A stretch of 64,000 bases of DNA from Psychrobacter okhotskensis (GTDB taxonomy: Bacteria > Pseudomonadota > Gammaproteobacteria > Pseudomonadales > Moraxellaceae), in assembly GCF_013248965.1 (NCBI RefSeq), contig NZ_JABRVQ010000013.1:23576-87575 (forward strand). Reading direction: 5' to 3'. A program made the translations under genes and the position numbers. The notes below the pieces were generated by a model that worked only from the letters and a program-made list of their open reading frames with translations, was not told the origin of the DNA and ran no database searches. This document shows positions 27,839 through 38,218 of the stretch, piece by piece. Numbering within the stretch: the stretch's first letter is position 1; each line of letters starts with the position of its first letter.

Positions 27839-29209
27839 ATGGATATTTTTGAAAGCATTGCGAATGTTAGTCTATTCAAGCCTAAAGGAGTTACTATTGA
27901 CTACTTAGCTGAAGTTGATGAAAGCGTAAGTGAAATTGATAAGCAACGCCCTTTAACTGCAGAGATAACTCATAAACTACAAGAAGAAATATTATTTGAT
28001 AGGGTTCATGCTTCTGCAGTAATTGAAGGTAACTCTCTATCTAGAAGAGAGACTATCGTTGTTTTAAGCTCTGGTATCTTGGAAGCTGGATCTCGAAAAG
28101 ATCAGCAGGAAGTAATAAACCTCGCCGATGCTTGTTTATATTTACAAGATTGTTTAGAAAATAAACTACCTTTGAGTGTTAAGTTGATTAAAGAACTACA
28201 TCAGAAAATGTTAACCAATATTGATGATGAAAATGCTGGCCGTTTTAGAAATAAGGATGTAGCGATATCTGGTGCCAAGATAAGTCCTCCTTCACACATG
28301 GACGTTCAGTCGCTTATAGAAAAAATTATAGATGTTGAATCTAGTCTAAATGTACATACTATCCAAAAAGCAGCTTGGATGCATTGGGCTATTGCTAGAG
28401 TTCATCCTTTTATAGATGGTAATGGAAGAATTGCTCGAATGCTACAGGACTATGTTTTGTTAAAAGATAGATATGTTCCAGCATCAGTACAACCTGAAGA
28501 TCGTGAAAAAAACTACTATGAAGCACTTGAACAAGCTGACCTCAATAACGGTGAAGAACTCCTAGAAATCATTGCTAAAAATGTGTTAAGAATGAGTCAG
28601 CGTTATTTAGTAATTATAAGAGATGAAAAGTCTCGTAGTTCATGGGTCAAAGGTATTGCAAAAGCAGCCTCTGAAAAAGTAAGACAAACTGACCACCGTT
28701 CATTCCTAATTGCTCAGAAAACTTTTGATTTACTAAAACTGGAGTTTTCAAATCTTTGCAGCGAATTGAATGAAGAATTAAGTGATATGTTTATTGGTTT
28801 CAAAGATTACGGCAGCATAGATTTTGAAAAACATCAAGATTTAAAAAATAAGGGAAGGGCATCTCAGGCATGGTTTTTTGGCTTAAGATTTGCGTATGGA
28901 GAGGTAGATCAACGCTTCATTTTTTGGTTTGCTAAGCATTTCAAGTCTTCTGATGACTATAAGAATTTTGGTAATTCTGTATGTATTCTGATTTCAATGC
29001 AAGATGGAGCAGGAAGTAATAAGAAATTGGACGACTATGAGTCTGAAGATCGAATCACATTACGCGAGCTAGTTTTAGATGGTCGTGATTTCTCAAGAAG
29101 ACGATATAACCCTGTTACTCAAGAATCTGAATGGGATTCTGAAGTTACACCGACAGAGATAGCACAAGGCTTTATTACTGAGGTTTTAGGTAAAATGGGG
29201 TTAGTATAA
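27839..29209 (+). CDS. Fic-domain protein (probable AMP-transferase), class II architecture
   Basis: The Fic core HPFIDGNGRIAR (catalytic His about residue 189) is complete. An upstream SAVIEGN (about residues 58-64) matches the inhibitory (S/T)xxxE(G/N) helix, predicting an autoinhibited enzyme that transfers AMP to a protein hydroxyl. Residues from about 270 to 456 form a C-terminal domain I do not recognise. Target unknown. The gene is clearly more AT-rich than its neighbours and stands alone between ispA/DUF72 and sodB, suggesting acquisition. GGAG lies 10 bases before the ATG. No separate antitoxin gene is seen. Confidence 0.88.
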   Translation: MDIFESIANVSLFKPKGVTIDYLAEVDESVSEIDKQRPLTAEITHKLQEEILFDRVHASAVIEGNSLSRRETIVVLSSGILEAGSRKDQQEVINLADACLYLQDCLENKLPLSVKLIKELHQKMLTNIDDENAGRFRNKDVAISGAKISPPSHMDVQSLIEKIIDVESSLNVHTIQKAAWMHWAIARVHPFIDGNGRIARMLQDYVLLKDRYVPASVQPEDREKNYYEALEQADLNNGEELLEIIAKNVLRMSQRYLVIIRDEKSRSSWVKGIAKAASEKVRQTDHRSFLIAQKTFDLLKLEFSNLCSELNEELSDMFIGFKDYGSIDFEKHQDLKNKGRASQAWFFGLRFAYGEVDQRFIFWFAKHFKSSDDYKNFGNSVCILISMQDGAGSNKKLDDYESEDRITLRELVLDGRDFSRRRYNPVTQESEWDSEVTPTEIAQGFITEVLGKMGLV

Positions 29210-29256
29210 AGTAGCATAGCAATCCTATATCTACATAAAAAATAAAACTCAAACCA

Positions 29257-29286
29257 AAAAAAGGACGCCTCTCAGCGTCCTTTTTT
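29257..29286. terminator. Bidirectional terminator between fic and sodB
   Basis: 12-bp stem AAAAAAGGACGC with its complement at 29275-29286, 6-base loop. Confidence 0.9.
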
Positions 29287-29314
29287 ATTAATCAAACTAC
29301 TTAGTGGTTAAAGA

Positions 29315-29944
29315 TTACTCTTCAACACCAGCATCTTGACCTTTATATTTCGCGTTTGCGTAGTCCCAGTTCACTAGCTTGTCTAGGAACGTGTCGACAT
29401 AATCAGGACGACGGTTACGATAATCGATATAGTATGCATGTTCCCACACGTCACAAGTCAATACCGCTACTTGGTCATGTGCAAGTGGTGTATCAGCATT
29501 TGCTGTTTTAGCAATTGACAGTTTGCCACCGACTTTATCAGCGACTAGCCACGCCCAACCTGAACCGAACTGAGTGAGTGCAGCGTTTTTAAACTCTTCA
29601 CGGAACTTATCATAGCTACCGAAATCTTCTTCAATTTTAGCTTTCAAGTCGCCAGTAGGTTCGCCGCCGCCATTGGTTGGCGTCATGCAATTCCAATAGA
29701 ACGTGTGGTTCCATACTTGGGCTGCTTGGTTGAACATACCTTGCTTGCTGTCATCTTTAGCCGTGGCTACGATGATTTCTGGCAATGTTTTGTCTTCTAG
29801 ACCAGAACCTGGTAGCAACTCGTTAAGCTTAGTCACGTATGCATTATGATGCTTATCATGATGGAACTCTAAAGTTTCAGCACTGATGTGCGGCTCTAAA
29901 GCATCTTTTGCATATGGTAGGTCTGGTAAAGTAATGTTTGACAT
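29315..29944 (-). CDS. sodB: Iron superoxide dismutase
   Basis: Cytoplasmic superoxide dismutase. Metal ligands are His in LEFHHDKHH, His in AQVWNHTFYWNC, and Asp/His in CDVWEHAYYIDYRNRRPDYV. AAQVWNHTFYW and the 209-residue length favour the Fe-type SodB. N-terminus ITLPDLPYAKDALEPHIS is typical. AAGGATAA precedes the ATG. Confidence 0.95.
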   Translation of the reverse strand: MSNITLPDLPYAKDALEPHISAETLEFHHDKHHNAYVTKLNELLPGSGLEDKTLPEIIVATAKDDSKQGMFNQAAQVWNHTFYWNCMTPTNGGGEPTGDLKAKIEEDFGSYDKFREEFKNAALTQFGSGWAWLVADKVGGKLSIAKTANADTPLAHDQVAVLTCDVWEHAYYIDYRNRRPDYVDTFLDKLVNWDYANAKYKGQDAGVEE

Positions 29945-30457
29945 AGTTATTTTATCCTTGCTGGTTTAGCCATTAGTATTAGGTATAGCTTCAAATGAAC
30001 GCTATAAATTATTGGACTAAATTGGCTTAGTTTATTGTTAGTGAGATTTATTACTCAATATGCTGTACATATTGCGGTAAACCTAAAAAATTCTAAATTT
30101 AAAAGCTATCTCAAGCAAGTGATACTTAATCGTTATTACACCATTAAACACCAAGTTATTGACTTAAAAGCCATTATTGGGGTTTGATAGTATTATTAAC
30201 TTTAAGTTTACAAGCTATAAGATATAATTCACTGTAGCTTGTTTTGTATTATAGCAATAGTAATGACAAATATCAGTTACCAAATGTTATGTATCATTGA
30301 TTCCTTATGCTAATTGGTAATTTAGCCGGTGCTAGCTTAGAATATGCCAGTGCAAACCATACAAACAACGCTCACGCATTGTTTACTATTATCGCTAGCG
30401 TATAAAACGTCAAAATAACAGTTTACTTGACAAACAACCCTATGATGGACGAATACC
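29945..30457. other. Divergent spacer between sodB and rdgB
   Basis: About 510 AT-rich bases with both promoters presumably inside. No recognisable Fur-type site, repeat or hairpin terminator. Confidence 0.4.
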
Positions 30458-31138
30458 ATGAGTTATAGCAACACCACAGACACTCATCAACAGCCGACAG
30501 CCTCAATTGATTCAACACAAACAACGCCAGATAGCCAATGGGTACTTGCCAGTAATAATAAGGGCAAACTGGCGGAGTTTAAAAGACTGTTTGCCGAAGC
30601 TGACTTGGATGTGACGATTATCCCGCAAGGTCATCTCGATATCGACGATGCGATTGAGGATGGCTTAAGCTTCGTTGAGAACGCCATTATCAAAGCGCGA
30701 CATGCCAGCCGAGCCAGCGGATTACCTGCTATCGCTGACGACTCGGGACTCTGTGTGCCAGTATTGGGCAACGCACCCGGCATCTATTCGGCACGTTATG
30801 CGGGCGAGCACGGCAATGACAGTAAAAATAATGCTAAGCTCATCGCTGACTTGCAGCCTATTCGCGCAGCGAAGCCAGATGCTTCTATTAAAGGCATGTT
30901 TGTTTGTGTATTGGCAATGGTGCGTCATGCTGATGACCCATTACCGATTATCGCCCAAGGTTTATGGCACGGTGAGATTTTGGCGGCGCCACATGGCGAT
31001 GGCGGCTTTGGCTATGATCCACTATTTTGGTTGCCAGAGTTGCAAGCCAGTGCGGCGAGCCTAAGCGCTGAGGATAAAAACCGCATTAGCCATCGCGGTC
31101 AGGCGATTCAGCAACTATTGGCACAACTGCCTTTATAA
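30458..31138 (+). CDS. rdgB: RdgB/HAM1 inosine triphosphate pyrophosphatase
   Basis: Hydrolyses ITP, dITP and XTP to keep them out of nucleic acids. Blocks: WVLASNNKGKLAEF, ENAIIKARHAS, PAIADDSGLCVPVLGNAPGIYSARYAG, GGFGYDPLFWLP and KNRISHRGQA. 226 residues; about 27 polar residues precede the first block, making it longer than E. coli RdgB (197). No internal Met offers a shorter start. Confidence 0.95.
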   Translation: MSYSNTTDTHQQPTASIDSTQTTPDSQWVLASNNKGKLAEFKRLFAEADLDVTIIPQGHLDIDDAIEDGLSFVENAIIKARHASRASGLPAIADDSGLCVPVLGNAPGIYSARYAGEHGNDSKNNAKLIADLQPIRAAKPDASIKGMFVCVLAMVRHADDPLPIIAQGLWHGEILAAPHGDGGFGYDPLFWLPELQASAASLSAEDKNRISHRGQAIQQLLAQLPL

Positions 31139-31608
31139 GCACCATTGATAAGCGCTAGCGCTAAAGACGGTTATAGCTTATTTTGCATTTGATAGTCATG
31201 CTAACGTTACTATCAAGCAGTCAAATGAAATGCTCAAAGCACTCTCTAAGCGCGATTGGTACTATAGTGGACGCAAAGTAAACGGATGATAAACAGATAA
31301 CTTTTACTTTAATAAGCAGATAGATTATACTGTTCTACTTTTAAAATTTTATTGAAAGCCGTTATTTGTCTGTATAATTGAGCAAAAAGCGTTATTATGC
31401 GGTACATTAGCGGCTTATTATTGATATTTGGTAGCGTTTATCAAAATAAAGCTTTTCACATTTTTGTGTCAGTAGCGATTGCTACAGGCATGGGCTGCGA
31501 AACTGCGCGCTATCAATATCCCCTATTTATTCCAACGGCAACCAGTAGCTCACGCGTATTTTGCAGCTTGGTTGTCTATTACTATTTAATCCTAAAGGTG
31601 TAACTAAC
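31139..31608. other. Spacer upstream of tig
   Basis: 470 bases after rdgB. No clear terminator hairpin; the frame running into tig from 31561 has no ribosome site. Nothing else identified. Confidence 0.4.
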
Positions 31609-32952
31609 ATGGCTACAGATTTACAAGTCACAACCAACAAGCTATCTAATAAAGAAACTCAGCTAACGGTTAAAGTACCCGTTGAAAAAATTCAAAACAA
31701 AGTTGAAGGCCGTATTCGCCAAGTAGCGAAAACTGCCAAAATTGACGGTTTCCGTAAAGGCAACGTTCCTATGTCACACATCCGTTCTCAGTACGGTGCT
31801 GGCATTCAACAAGAAGTCATCAACGATGTGATCCGTGATACTGTATTTGAAGCGATCAAATCTGAAGACATCCGCGCGGTTGGCATGCCTAACATCGACG
31901 ACGTAAAACTTGAAGATGACTTCTTGGTTTATCAAGCCACTGTCGAGATCTTCCCAGAAGTAGACGTGCAAGGTATCGATGAAATCGAAGTTGAGCGTCA
32001 CACAGCTAAGGTTAGCGAAGAAGACGTCGACACAATGATCGAAAACCTACAAAAACAACGTGAAGAGTTCGTTGAGAAAAAAGGTAAAGCGGCCAAAGAT
32101 AACCAAGTAACCTTTGACTTTGAAGGCTCAATCGACGGCGAAAAATTCGAAGGCGGCTCATCTGAAGATTTCAAACTGGTCATCGGTAGCAACCAGATGA
32201 TTCCAGGCTTTGAAGATGGTATCAAAGGCATGAAAGCTGGCGAAGAAAAAGTTATTGACGTCACTTTCCCAGAAGATTACCAAGCTGAGAACCTAGCTGG
32301 TAAAGAAGCACAGTTCAAAATCAACGTAAAATTGGTTGAAAAATCTAAACTACCTGAAATCAACGAAGAATTCCTTGAGCTATTCGGCGTAAAAGAGGGC
32401 GGCGTTGAGAAGTTAAAAGAAGACGTACGCAAAAACATGGAACGCGAAATCAAAAATGCTGCGCGTAGCCAAGTCAAGCAAGCGACTTTTGATGCGCTAC
32501 TAGAAAAGAACGAGTTTGACGTACCAAACGCCATGCTAGAGCAAGAAATTGAGCGTCAGCGCAACATGATGATGCAACGTTTTTCTCAGCAGTTTGGTGC
32601 TAATGCTGATAGCTTCGATAAAGATATGCTGCCAAATGAGCTATTTGAAGAGCAAGCGCTACGTGCTGCCCGTCTTGGCATCATCGTTGCCCGCGTTATC
32701 GACACTAAAGGTATCGAAGTGGATCAAGCACGCGTTGAAACCTTTATCAAAGAAGCCGCTGAAAACTATGAAGATCCAGCTGAAGTGATCGAGTACTACA
32801 CCACTGATAAGCAACAGCGCGCGAACATTGAATCTGTCGTTCTAGAAGACCAAGTGGTTGATTATCTGATTGAGCAAGGTAAAGTCACGGATAAAGAAGT
32901 GAGCTACCAAGATTTGCTAGCTGCTCAGCAACAACAGCAGCAAGGTATGTAA
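31609..32952 (+). CDS. tig: Trigger factor
   Basis: Ribosome-associated chaperone with peptidyl-prolyl isomerase activity. The N-terminal ribosome-binding domain includes GFRKGNVP. The central FKBP domain (about residues 155-245) has [35 protein letters not shown]-terminal substrate-cradle domain ends in a Gln-rich tail. 447 residues. AAAGGTG eight bases before ATG 31609 defines the start. First gene of the tig-clpP-clpX block, but it ends in its own terminator. Confidence 0.97.
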   Translation: MATDLQVTTNKLSNKETQLTVKVPVEKIQNKVEGRIRQVAKTAKIDGFRKGNVPMSHIRSQYGAGIQQEVINDVIRDTVFEAIKSEDIRAVGMPNIDDVKLEDDFLVYQATVEIFPEVDVQGIDEIEVERHTAKVSEEDVDTMIENLQKQREEFVEKKGKAAKDNQVTFDFEGSIDGEKFEGGSSEDFKLVIGSNQMIPGFEDGIKGMKAGEEKVIDVTFPEDYQAENLAGKEAQFKINVKLVEKSKLPEINEEFLELFGVKEGGVEKLKEDVRKNMEREIKNAARSQVKQATFDALLEKNEFDVPNAMLEQEIERQRNMMMQRFSQQFGANADSFDKDMLPNELFEEQALRAARLGIIVARVIDTKGIEVDQARVETFIKEAAENYEDPAEVIEYYTTDKQQRANIESVVLEDQVVDYLIEQGKVTDKEVSYQDLLAAQQQQQQGM

Positions 32953-32987
32953 TCTAGCGTCTTAGCGCTACTGCTTTAGACTGTATT

Positions 32988-33020
32988 AAAAATGCCCTAA
33001 CGCTTTGTTAGGGCATTTTT
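32988..33020 (+). terminator. Terminator of tig
   Basis: 14-bp stem (32988-33001 with 33007-33020), 5-base loop, T5 tail. Confidence 0.92.
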
Positions 33021-33303
33021 ATTGGGGCTTTATGGTTCGTGCCCTTGATAAATGTCTATAGACGCCTTATTAATAGGGAGTCATTTATCGTTTGTCACAT
33101 TAAAACGTTACTATTGCCCCCATAAAAAAGTTACCATTGGTTCAATTATTTTTAGCGACATCTGGCGCTTATTATTTTAGCCCGTTAGTATGATTAAAAG
33201 ACGACAACATTTACAATGATAAGCATCAATAAAAGCTTGGCTGTTTGCTAATCCCTATTTCTTTATTCTCTTTATTTTATGTACTTATAAACAGGACATC
33301 TTT
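33021..33303. other. Spacer between the tig terminator and clpP
   Basis: About 280 AT-rich bases, presumably the clpP promoter region. No family repeat or clear sigma-32 site found by eye. Confidence 0.35.
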
Positions 33304-33981
33304 ATGACAGATTATGATCGTATTACTGCTAACCCGCATTTTGATATGCTGATGAGTGCGCATGACAACGTACAAAGTACGACTCAAGCAGCATTGGTTC
33401 CTATGGTGGTTGAGCAGTCAGCGCGCGGTGAACGCTCGTTTGATATTTTCTCACGCCTATTACGTGAGCGTGTTATCTTTTTGACCGGTCAAGTTGAAGA
33501 CCATATGGCCAACTTGATCGTCGCTCAGCTGCTATTTTTAGAAGCTGAAAACCCTGATAAAGACATCCATTTATATATCAACTCACCGGGCGGCTCCGTG
33601 AGCGCTGGTTTGGCTATTTTTGATACCATGAACTTTATCAAACCTGAAGTATCAACCATTTGTATGGGCGGCGCTTATAGCATGGGTTCGTTCTTATTGG
33701 CAGCAGGCGAAAAAGGCAAACGTTATGCCCTAGCCAACTCGCGCGTGATGATTCACCAACCATCAGGCGGCGCGCAAGGTCAAGCAACTGATATCGAAAT
33801 TAATGCGCGTGAAATTCTAAAAACTCGTGCTCGCTTAAATGAGATTTTGGCTGAGCGTACCGGTCAACCAGTTGAGAAAATCGAAAAAGATGTCGAACGT
33901 GACTATTGGTTGGATGCCAAAGAGGCCAAAGAGTATGGTTTGGTCGACGAAGTATTAGAACGTCGCCCTAACTCATTATAA
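33304..33981 (+). CDS. clpP: ATP-dependent Clp protease proteolytic subunit
   Basis: Serine protease that forms the tetradecameric barrel working with ClpX. Catalytic Ser126 in [11 protein letters not shown], His151 in [10 protein letters not shown] and Asp200 in VERDYW. The residues before the Ser differ from the common GMAASMGA or GQAASMGA sequence (GGAYSMGS), but the triad and oxyanion region (SPGGSV) are intact. 225 residues including an N-terminal propeptide-like segment. Confidence 0.97.
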   Translation: MTDYDRITANPHFDMLMSAHDNVQSTTQAALVPMVVEQSARGERSFDIFSRLLRERVIFLTGQVEDHMANLIVAQLLFLEAENPDKDIHLYINSPGGSVSAGLAIFDTMNFIKPEVSTICMGGAYSMGSFLLAAGEKGKRYALANSRVMIHQPSGGAQGQATDIEINAREILKTRARLNEILAERTGQPVEKIEKDVERDYWLDAKEAKEYGLVDEVLERRPNSL

Positions 33982-34062
33982 TGATGATATAGCAGCTTTG
34001 ATAAGCATTAAATGCCTTTGCCCTATGTGCTTTGGCATTTATGCAAACAATCGGAATACTGA

Positions 34063-34169
34063 TATAGTCGATTCAATTTAAAAGTAGTACAAGGCAACCG
34101 AGTGTAGATGTATAAGTGATACTTCAAGCGAGGTTAACGCAGTAATACTTTTATAGTGGAATGACTGTA
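34063..34169 (+). mobile_element. 107-bp MITE-like element, copy 2 (clpP-clpX gap)
   Basis: Ends TATAGTCGATTC and (complement) TACAGTCATTCC. About 89% identical to the copy at 15544-15650 in the opposite orientation, without gaps. It fills half the space between clpP and clpX, and ends 27 bases before the clpX ATG. Confidence 0.75.
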
Positions 34170-34196
34170 CGTTTTAAATTTTAGGAGTGCCTCTAT

Positions 34197-35474
34197 ATGG
34201 CAGAAGATAAAACACCGCATTGCTCTTTTTGTGGCAAAGAAAAAAGCGAAGTAAAACAGCTGATTGCCGCTGACGATGCCAATATCTGTAATGAGTGTAT
34301 TGAGTTATGTACCGACCTGATTGCGGATGTTGATACCGACAATGACGATGCTGATGGCGATATTGATACCTCTTGGGTCAATAAAAAACTGCCGACGCCA
34401 AAAGAGCTGCGTGCCAAACTCGATGAGTATGTCATCGGGCAAGACGCTGCTAAAAAGGCCTTGGCGGTCGCTGTTTATAACCATTATAAGCGTCTAAAAG
34501 TCAGTCAAACTTTGGCGAATGATAGCAAAAAAGCTAAGATTGGCGCTGATGAAGCAATGGTTGAATTGTCAAAAAGCAATATCTTGCTGATTGGTCCGAC
34601 AGGCTCTGGTAAGACCTTACTAGCGCAAACTTTAGCACGTCTGCTTGATGTGCCGTTTGCAATGGCCGATGCCACCACCTTGACCGAAGCGGGTTATGTT
34701 GGTGAAGACGTTGAGAACATTGTGCAAAAGCTCTTGCAAGCCTCGGATTACGATGTGAGCAAAGCTGAGCAGGGCATCATCTATATCGATGAGATTGATA
34801 AAATCAGTAAGAAAGGCGACAACCCTTCTATCACGCGTGACGTGTCGGGCGAAGGTGTACAGCAAGCCTTGCTAAAGCTTATCGAAGGCACGGTTGCTGC
34901 TATCCCGCCACACGGTGGGCGTAAGCATCCACAGCAAGAGCTGATCCAAGTCGATACCAGCAACATCCTTATCATCGTTGGTGGCGCGTTTGCCGGTCTT
35001 GATAAAGTCATCCAGCAGCGTACAGAAAAAACTGGTATTGGTTTCAATGCTGATGTCAGCTCAAAAGATGACAGTAAACGTAGCTCAGATTTGCTCCAGC
35101 AAGTCGAGCCAGAAGATTTAATCAAGTTCGGTCTGATTCCTGAGCTGATTGGTCGTCTGCCCGTGTTGGCCGCGCTGCAAGAGCTTGATGAAGAAGCGCT
35201 AGTACAAATATTGACGGAACCAAAGAACGCTTTGGTTAAGCAATATAAGTACTTGTTCGATATGGAAGGCGCTGATATTAGCTTTACCAAAGAAGCGCTT
35301 GATGCGATTGCCAAAAAAGCAATGGCACGCAAAACCGGTGCTCGCGGTTTACGCTCTATCGTAGAAAATGCGTTGCTTGATACTATGTATGAGCTGCCGT
35401 CTATGAAAGATGCAAAGACTGTGCTCGTCGATGAGCAAGTGATCAACGACGGCAAGACCCCTGAAATCGCTTAA
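34197..35474 (+). CDS. clpX: ATP-dependent Clp protease ATP-binding subunit
   Basis: AAA+ unfoldase that delivers substrates to ClpP. The N-terminal zinc-binding domain has CSFCGK and CNEC (C9, C12, then CNEC about 32-35). Walker A is GPTGSGKT (about residues 133-140), Walker [11 protein letters not shown], followed by the sensor regions and the IGF-type ClpP-docking loop (TGIGFNADV). 425 residues is standard. AGGAGTG supports the start. A repeat element lies between it and clpP. Confidence 0.97.
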   Translation: MAEDKTPHCSFCGKEKSEVKQLIAADDANICNECIELCTDLIADVDTDNDDADGDIDTSWVNKKLPTPKELRAKLDEYVIGQDAAKKALAVAVYNHYKRLKVSQTLANDSKKAKIGADEAMVELSKSNILLIGPTGSGKTLLAQTLARLLDVPFAMADATTLTEAGYVGEDVENIVQKLLQASDYDVSKAEQGIIYIDEIDKISKKGDNPSITRDVSGEGVQQALLKLIEGTVAAIPPHGGRKHPQQELIQVDTSNILIIVGGAFAGLDKVIQQRTEKTGIGFNADVSSKDDSKRSSDLLQQVEPEDLIKFGLIPELIGRLPVLAALQELDEEALVQILTEPKNALVKQYKYLFDMEGADISFTKEALDAIAKKAMARKTGARGLRSIVENALLDTMYELPSMKDAKTVLVDEQVINDGKTPEIA

Positions 35475-35520
35475 TATATAGTTCAATGATAACAACTAAT
35501 TATTTAATTGACTGTCATCA

Positions 35521-35557
35521 AAAAAAGCGTCTGGCATTATGCTAAGACGCTTTTTTT
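35521..35557 (+). terminator. Terminator of clpX
   Basis: 12-bp stem AAAAAAGCGTCT with AGACGCTTTTTT, 12-base loop, T7 tail. Confidence 0.92.
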
Positions 35558-35831
35558 ATGTCTGGTCATTTTTAATGATATAGGGTCTGTCTGCACAGAC
35601 GCAGCAAGCAAGAAAAATGGATATCAGCAGTGCGTGATGGTTCGATATTACTTTTCACTGACTATAGGTGGCTCAAAAAATGACAGCTGCGTTTATCAAT
35701 CGTGGGCAGGTAAATTCATAAATCATGCTAAGGTAAAGCGACTTCTTATGCGGTCTCCTTAATCATGACTAAAGTGATGACCAAAGTTACGACCAAACCT
35801 CCCGAATCAATGATACAAAGGATTGTTCATC
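35558..35831. other. Spacer between clpX and the SDR gene
   Basis: About 270 bases after the terminator. No supported gene; short frames here look like chance. Confidence 0.35.
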
Positions 35832-36848
35832 ATGCTTAACAATGTTACTTCTATAGCAACCTCCCTACGTCAGCATCTCCCTTTTTCTGCTAATGAAAAC
35901 CATGACATTACCCCCTATTACCGCAATCATGTCGCTGCTATCACTGGTGCCGGCTCTGGTATGGGTCGCGAGCTTGCCATTCATTTAGCAAAAATGGGCT
36001 GTCATGTCGCGCTATCCGATATCAATCCTGAGCAGTTAGCCCAAACCAAAGCACTGCTCGTCGGTTATGATGTCAAAGTCACTATGACCGTACTCGACGT
36101 CTCAGACAATAAAGCGGTGCAAGCGTGGGCAGACGACGTCATGAGCGATCACGGCAAAGTGAACTTCATCTTTAACAATGCAGGCGTGGCGCTATATTCG
36201 ACCGTAGAAGGCAGCAGTATCGATGAGCTTGAATGGGTCATGGATATCAATTTTTGGGGTGTGGTCTATGGCACCAAAGCCTTTTTACCTTTGATCAAAA
36301 ATAGCGTCAAAGAAAGCGAATCGACTAAAAGTGGTAAAGACAGCAAAGCACGCCAATTTGACGAACATGGTCATATCATTAATATCTCAAGTCTGTTTGG
36401 TTTGACCGCTCAGCCTTCGCAGTCTGCCTATAATTCCAGTAAGTTTGCGGTACGTGGCTTTACCGAGAGCCTACGTCAAGAGCTCGACATTCAGCGCTGC
36501 GGCGTCTCAGCGACTTGCATTCACCCAGGTGGCATCAAAACCAATATTGCCAATAGTGCGCGTGGTAATGACAGCATCAGTGACCTTGGCATGCGTGGTG
36601 GCAGCAAAGCGATCAGCAGTTTTAATAAATTCTTAAAGTTCGATGCCAGCGATGCCGCTTGGATTATTCTGCAAGCGGCCGCAAGCAACCAGCCGCGCTG
36701 CTTGATTGGTAACGATGCCAAAATGATCGACGCCGTACAGCGCGTGTTTCCAGCAAGCTATAGCAAAATACTGAATGACGTCAATAAGCTGTCACGCAAA
36801 TTGAAAGGCAAGAAACCTGCTAGAACGGGTGTTCGTAAATCGGCCTAG
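35832..36848 (+). CDS. Short-chain dehydrogenase/reductase
   Basis: 338-residue NAD(P)-dependent oxidoreductase. TGAGSGMG cofactor motif (about residues 38-45), NNAG, catalytic Ser in NISSLFG and YNSSK (Y200, K204). About 30 residues precede the fold, and a basic C-terminal tail of about 60 extends it, as in membrane-associated SDRs. SDIN after the second strand favours NAD. Substrate unknown. AAAGGA nine bases upstream supports ATG 35832. Confidence 0.88.
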   Translation: MLNNVTSIATSLRQHLPFSANENHDITPYYRNHVAAITGAGSGMGRELAIHLAKMGCHVALSDINPEQLAQTKALLVGYDVKVTMTVLDVSDNKAVQAWADDVMSDHGKVNFIFNNAGVALYSTVEGSSIDELEWVMDINFWGVVYGTKAFLPLIKNSVKESESTKSGKDSKARQFDEHGHIINISSLFGLTAQPSQSAYNSSKFAVRGFTESLRQELDIQRCGVSATCIHPGGIKTNIANSARGNDSISDLGMRGGSKAISSFNKFLKFDASDAAWIILQAAASNQPRCLIGNDAKMIDAVQRVFPASYSKILNDVNKLSRKLKGKKPARTGVRKSA

Positions 36849-36882
36849 TCGCTATAAGATTTAGATAAAGATAAAGACGGTC

Positions 36883-36915
36883 AAAAAAGCCCCGCTACAC
36901 TAGCAGGGCTTTTTT
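36883..36915 (+). terminator. Terminator of the SDR gene (probably bidirectional)
   Basis: 15-base arms (36883-36897 with 36901-36915, one mismatch), CAC loop, A and T tracts on either side. Confidence 0.88.
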
Positions 36916-36978
36916 GGTTGTTCACAGTCTAAAAATCTTAAGTAACTTTAAATATAAAAGTAAATATAAAGCTTAATG

Positions 36979-38073
36979 TTAAGGCAGTTTCATATCGCCA
37001 TCGACTAACCAGCCCAGACGGCGCATCATATAAGCGACTACGCCAGCAATCAGCGCAGGCAATACGAACATCAATAAGATAATCGCTGTCCATAGTTGAG
37101 CGCTACTCATAATCTCTTGTGACGCTTCAATGACGCCAAATACTCCTACCAGCCCAGCAGTACCCATACCCGCTCCTGTCGCCGTACACGCCAAGCCAAA
37201 GCCGACCGTGGCGATAGGACCAACGATGGCGCTAGCGACAACGGCAGGCAATAAGACCACAGGTTTTTTTAGCACGTTCGGAATTTGCAACATGCTCGTG
37301 CCTAGACCCTGAGAGACGACACCGCTGATCCCATTGTCTTTAAAACTGGCAACGGCAAAACCAATCATATGCGCCGCACAGCCAACCACAGCAGCGCCAC
37401 CTGCTACACCACCAAGCCCAATAGCGATACAAATAGCAGCGCTAGAGGTTGGTAAGGTCAATAAAATACCCACCACTACTGCAATCACAATACCCATTAG
37501 TAATGGCTGTAGCTCAGTGGCCGCTTGAATACCTTGACCAATAGCAGCGACGGCAGCGACGATAGGCGGATTAAGCAAAGCACAAACTGCCAATGCCACG
37601 GCGCATACCAATAAAGGCACTAGCAGAATATCAAGCTTGGTCTTGCCAGCGACCCAAGTACCAGCGCGATAAGCAAATACCGAGGTCAGGTACGCGCCAA
37701 TGGGATTGCCGGGTAACGCCACGAACGTCGCAGGTCCTCCCACTTGCGGGGTAAAAAGCGTCCCTGCCATCAACGCTTCAGAGTGCGCACCAAGCATCCC
37801 TGCTACCAAGCAGCTGAGCATAACCAAGGTCGGCGCTTTGAGGTAGTAAGCAATGCCCACACCGATACCAGCACCCATTAATACAGAGGCCAGCTTGCCG
37901 ACTGCGATGAGTGCTGGCAAGTCTAACCAACCACCGATTTGTGAGATAATCAAACCAGCAATCAATGTGACAAATAGCCCTAAAGCCATACCCGTAAAAG
38001 CATCGATAAAATATTTTTGAAAAAAGGCTTTTACCAAACCAGTAGGCGGTGTTGCTGAGTCAGATATTGTCAT
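36979..38073 (-). CDS. PTS-IIC-like membrane protein (PF13303 type)
   Basis: 364-residue polytopic protein, about ten hydrophobic segments rich in Gly/Ala, with the repeated conserved loops AHSEALMAGTLFTPQVGGPATFVALPGNPIG and AHMIGFAVASFKDNGISGVVSQGLGTSM. These match the PTS_EIIC_2 family, which lacks EIIA/EIIB domains and is annotated as regulator or sugar permease. No PTS partner is encoded nearby, so a phosphotransferase role is doubtful. ATG 38073 has AAAGAG upstream at suitable spacing; ATG 38079 is possible. Confidence 0.82.
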   Translation of the reverse strand: MTISDSATPPTGLVKAFFQKYFIDAFTGMALGLFVTLIAGLIISQIGGWLDLPALIAVGKLASVLMGAGIGVGIAYYLKAPTLVMLSCLVAGMLGAHSEALMAGTLFTPQVGGPATFVALPGNPIGAYLTSVFAYRAGTWVAGKTKLDILLVPLLVCAVALAVCALLNPPIVAAVAAIGQGIQAATELQPLLMGIVIAVVVGILLTLPTSSAAICIAIGLGGVAGGAAVVGCAAHMIGFAVASFKDNGISGVVSQGLGTSMLQIPNVLKKPVVLLPAVVASAIVGPIATVGFGLACTATGAGMGTAGLVGVFGVIEASQEIMSSAQLWTAIILLMFVLPALIAGVVAYMMRRLGWLVDGDMKLP

Positions 38074-38154
38074 AGCCATACTCTTTGTGAAGGTTTTAAT
38101 AAGATAGAATAAACCAAAAACATAAAACACTCTTGTTAAAAATCAGAGATAAAA

Positions 38155-38175
38155 AAAGCGTCATTGCGACGCTTT
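38155..38175 (-). terminator. Terminator of the argS-SPOR unit
   Basis: 8-bp stem AAAGCGTC with GACGCTTT, 5-base loop; on the minus strand it is followed by seven T residues. Confidence 0.82.
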
Positions 38176-38218
38176 CTTATTATTAACACATGACTAAAAC
38201 GAGCACAAAGCATTCAAT

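Noticed and set aside
34781..35455. 224-codon antisense frame inside clpX
   Set aside because: Ser-rich shadow of a strongly conserved gene on the other strand; no ribosome site or recognisable domain.
35508..35762. 84-codon frame after clpX
   Set aside because: It runs through the clpX terminator hairpin and has no ribosome site.
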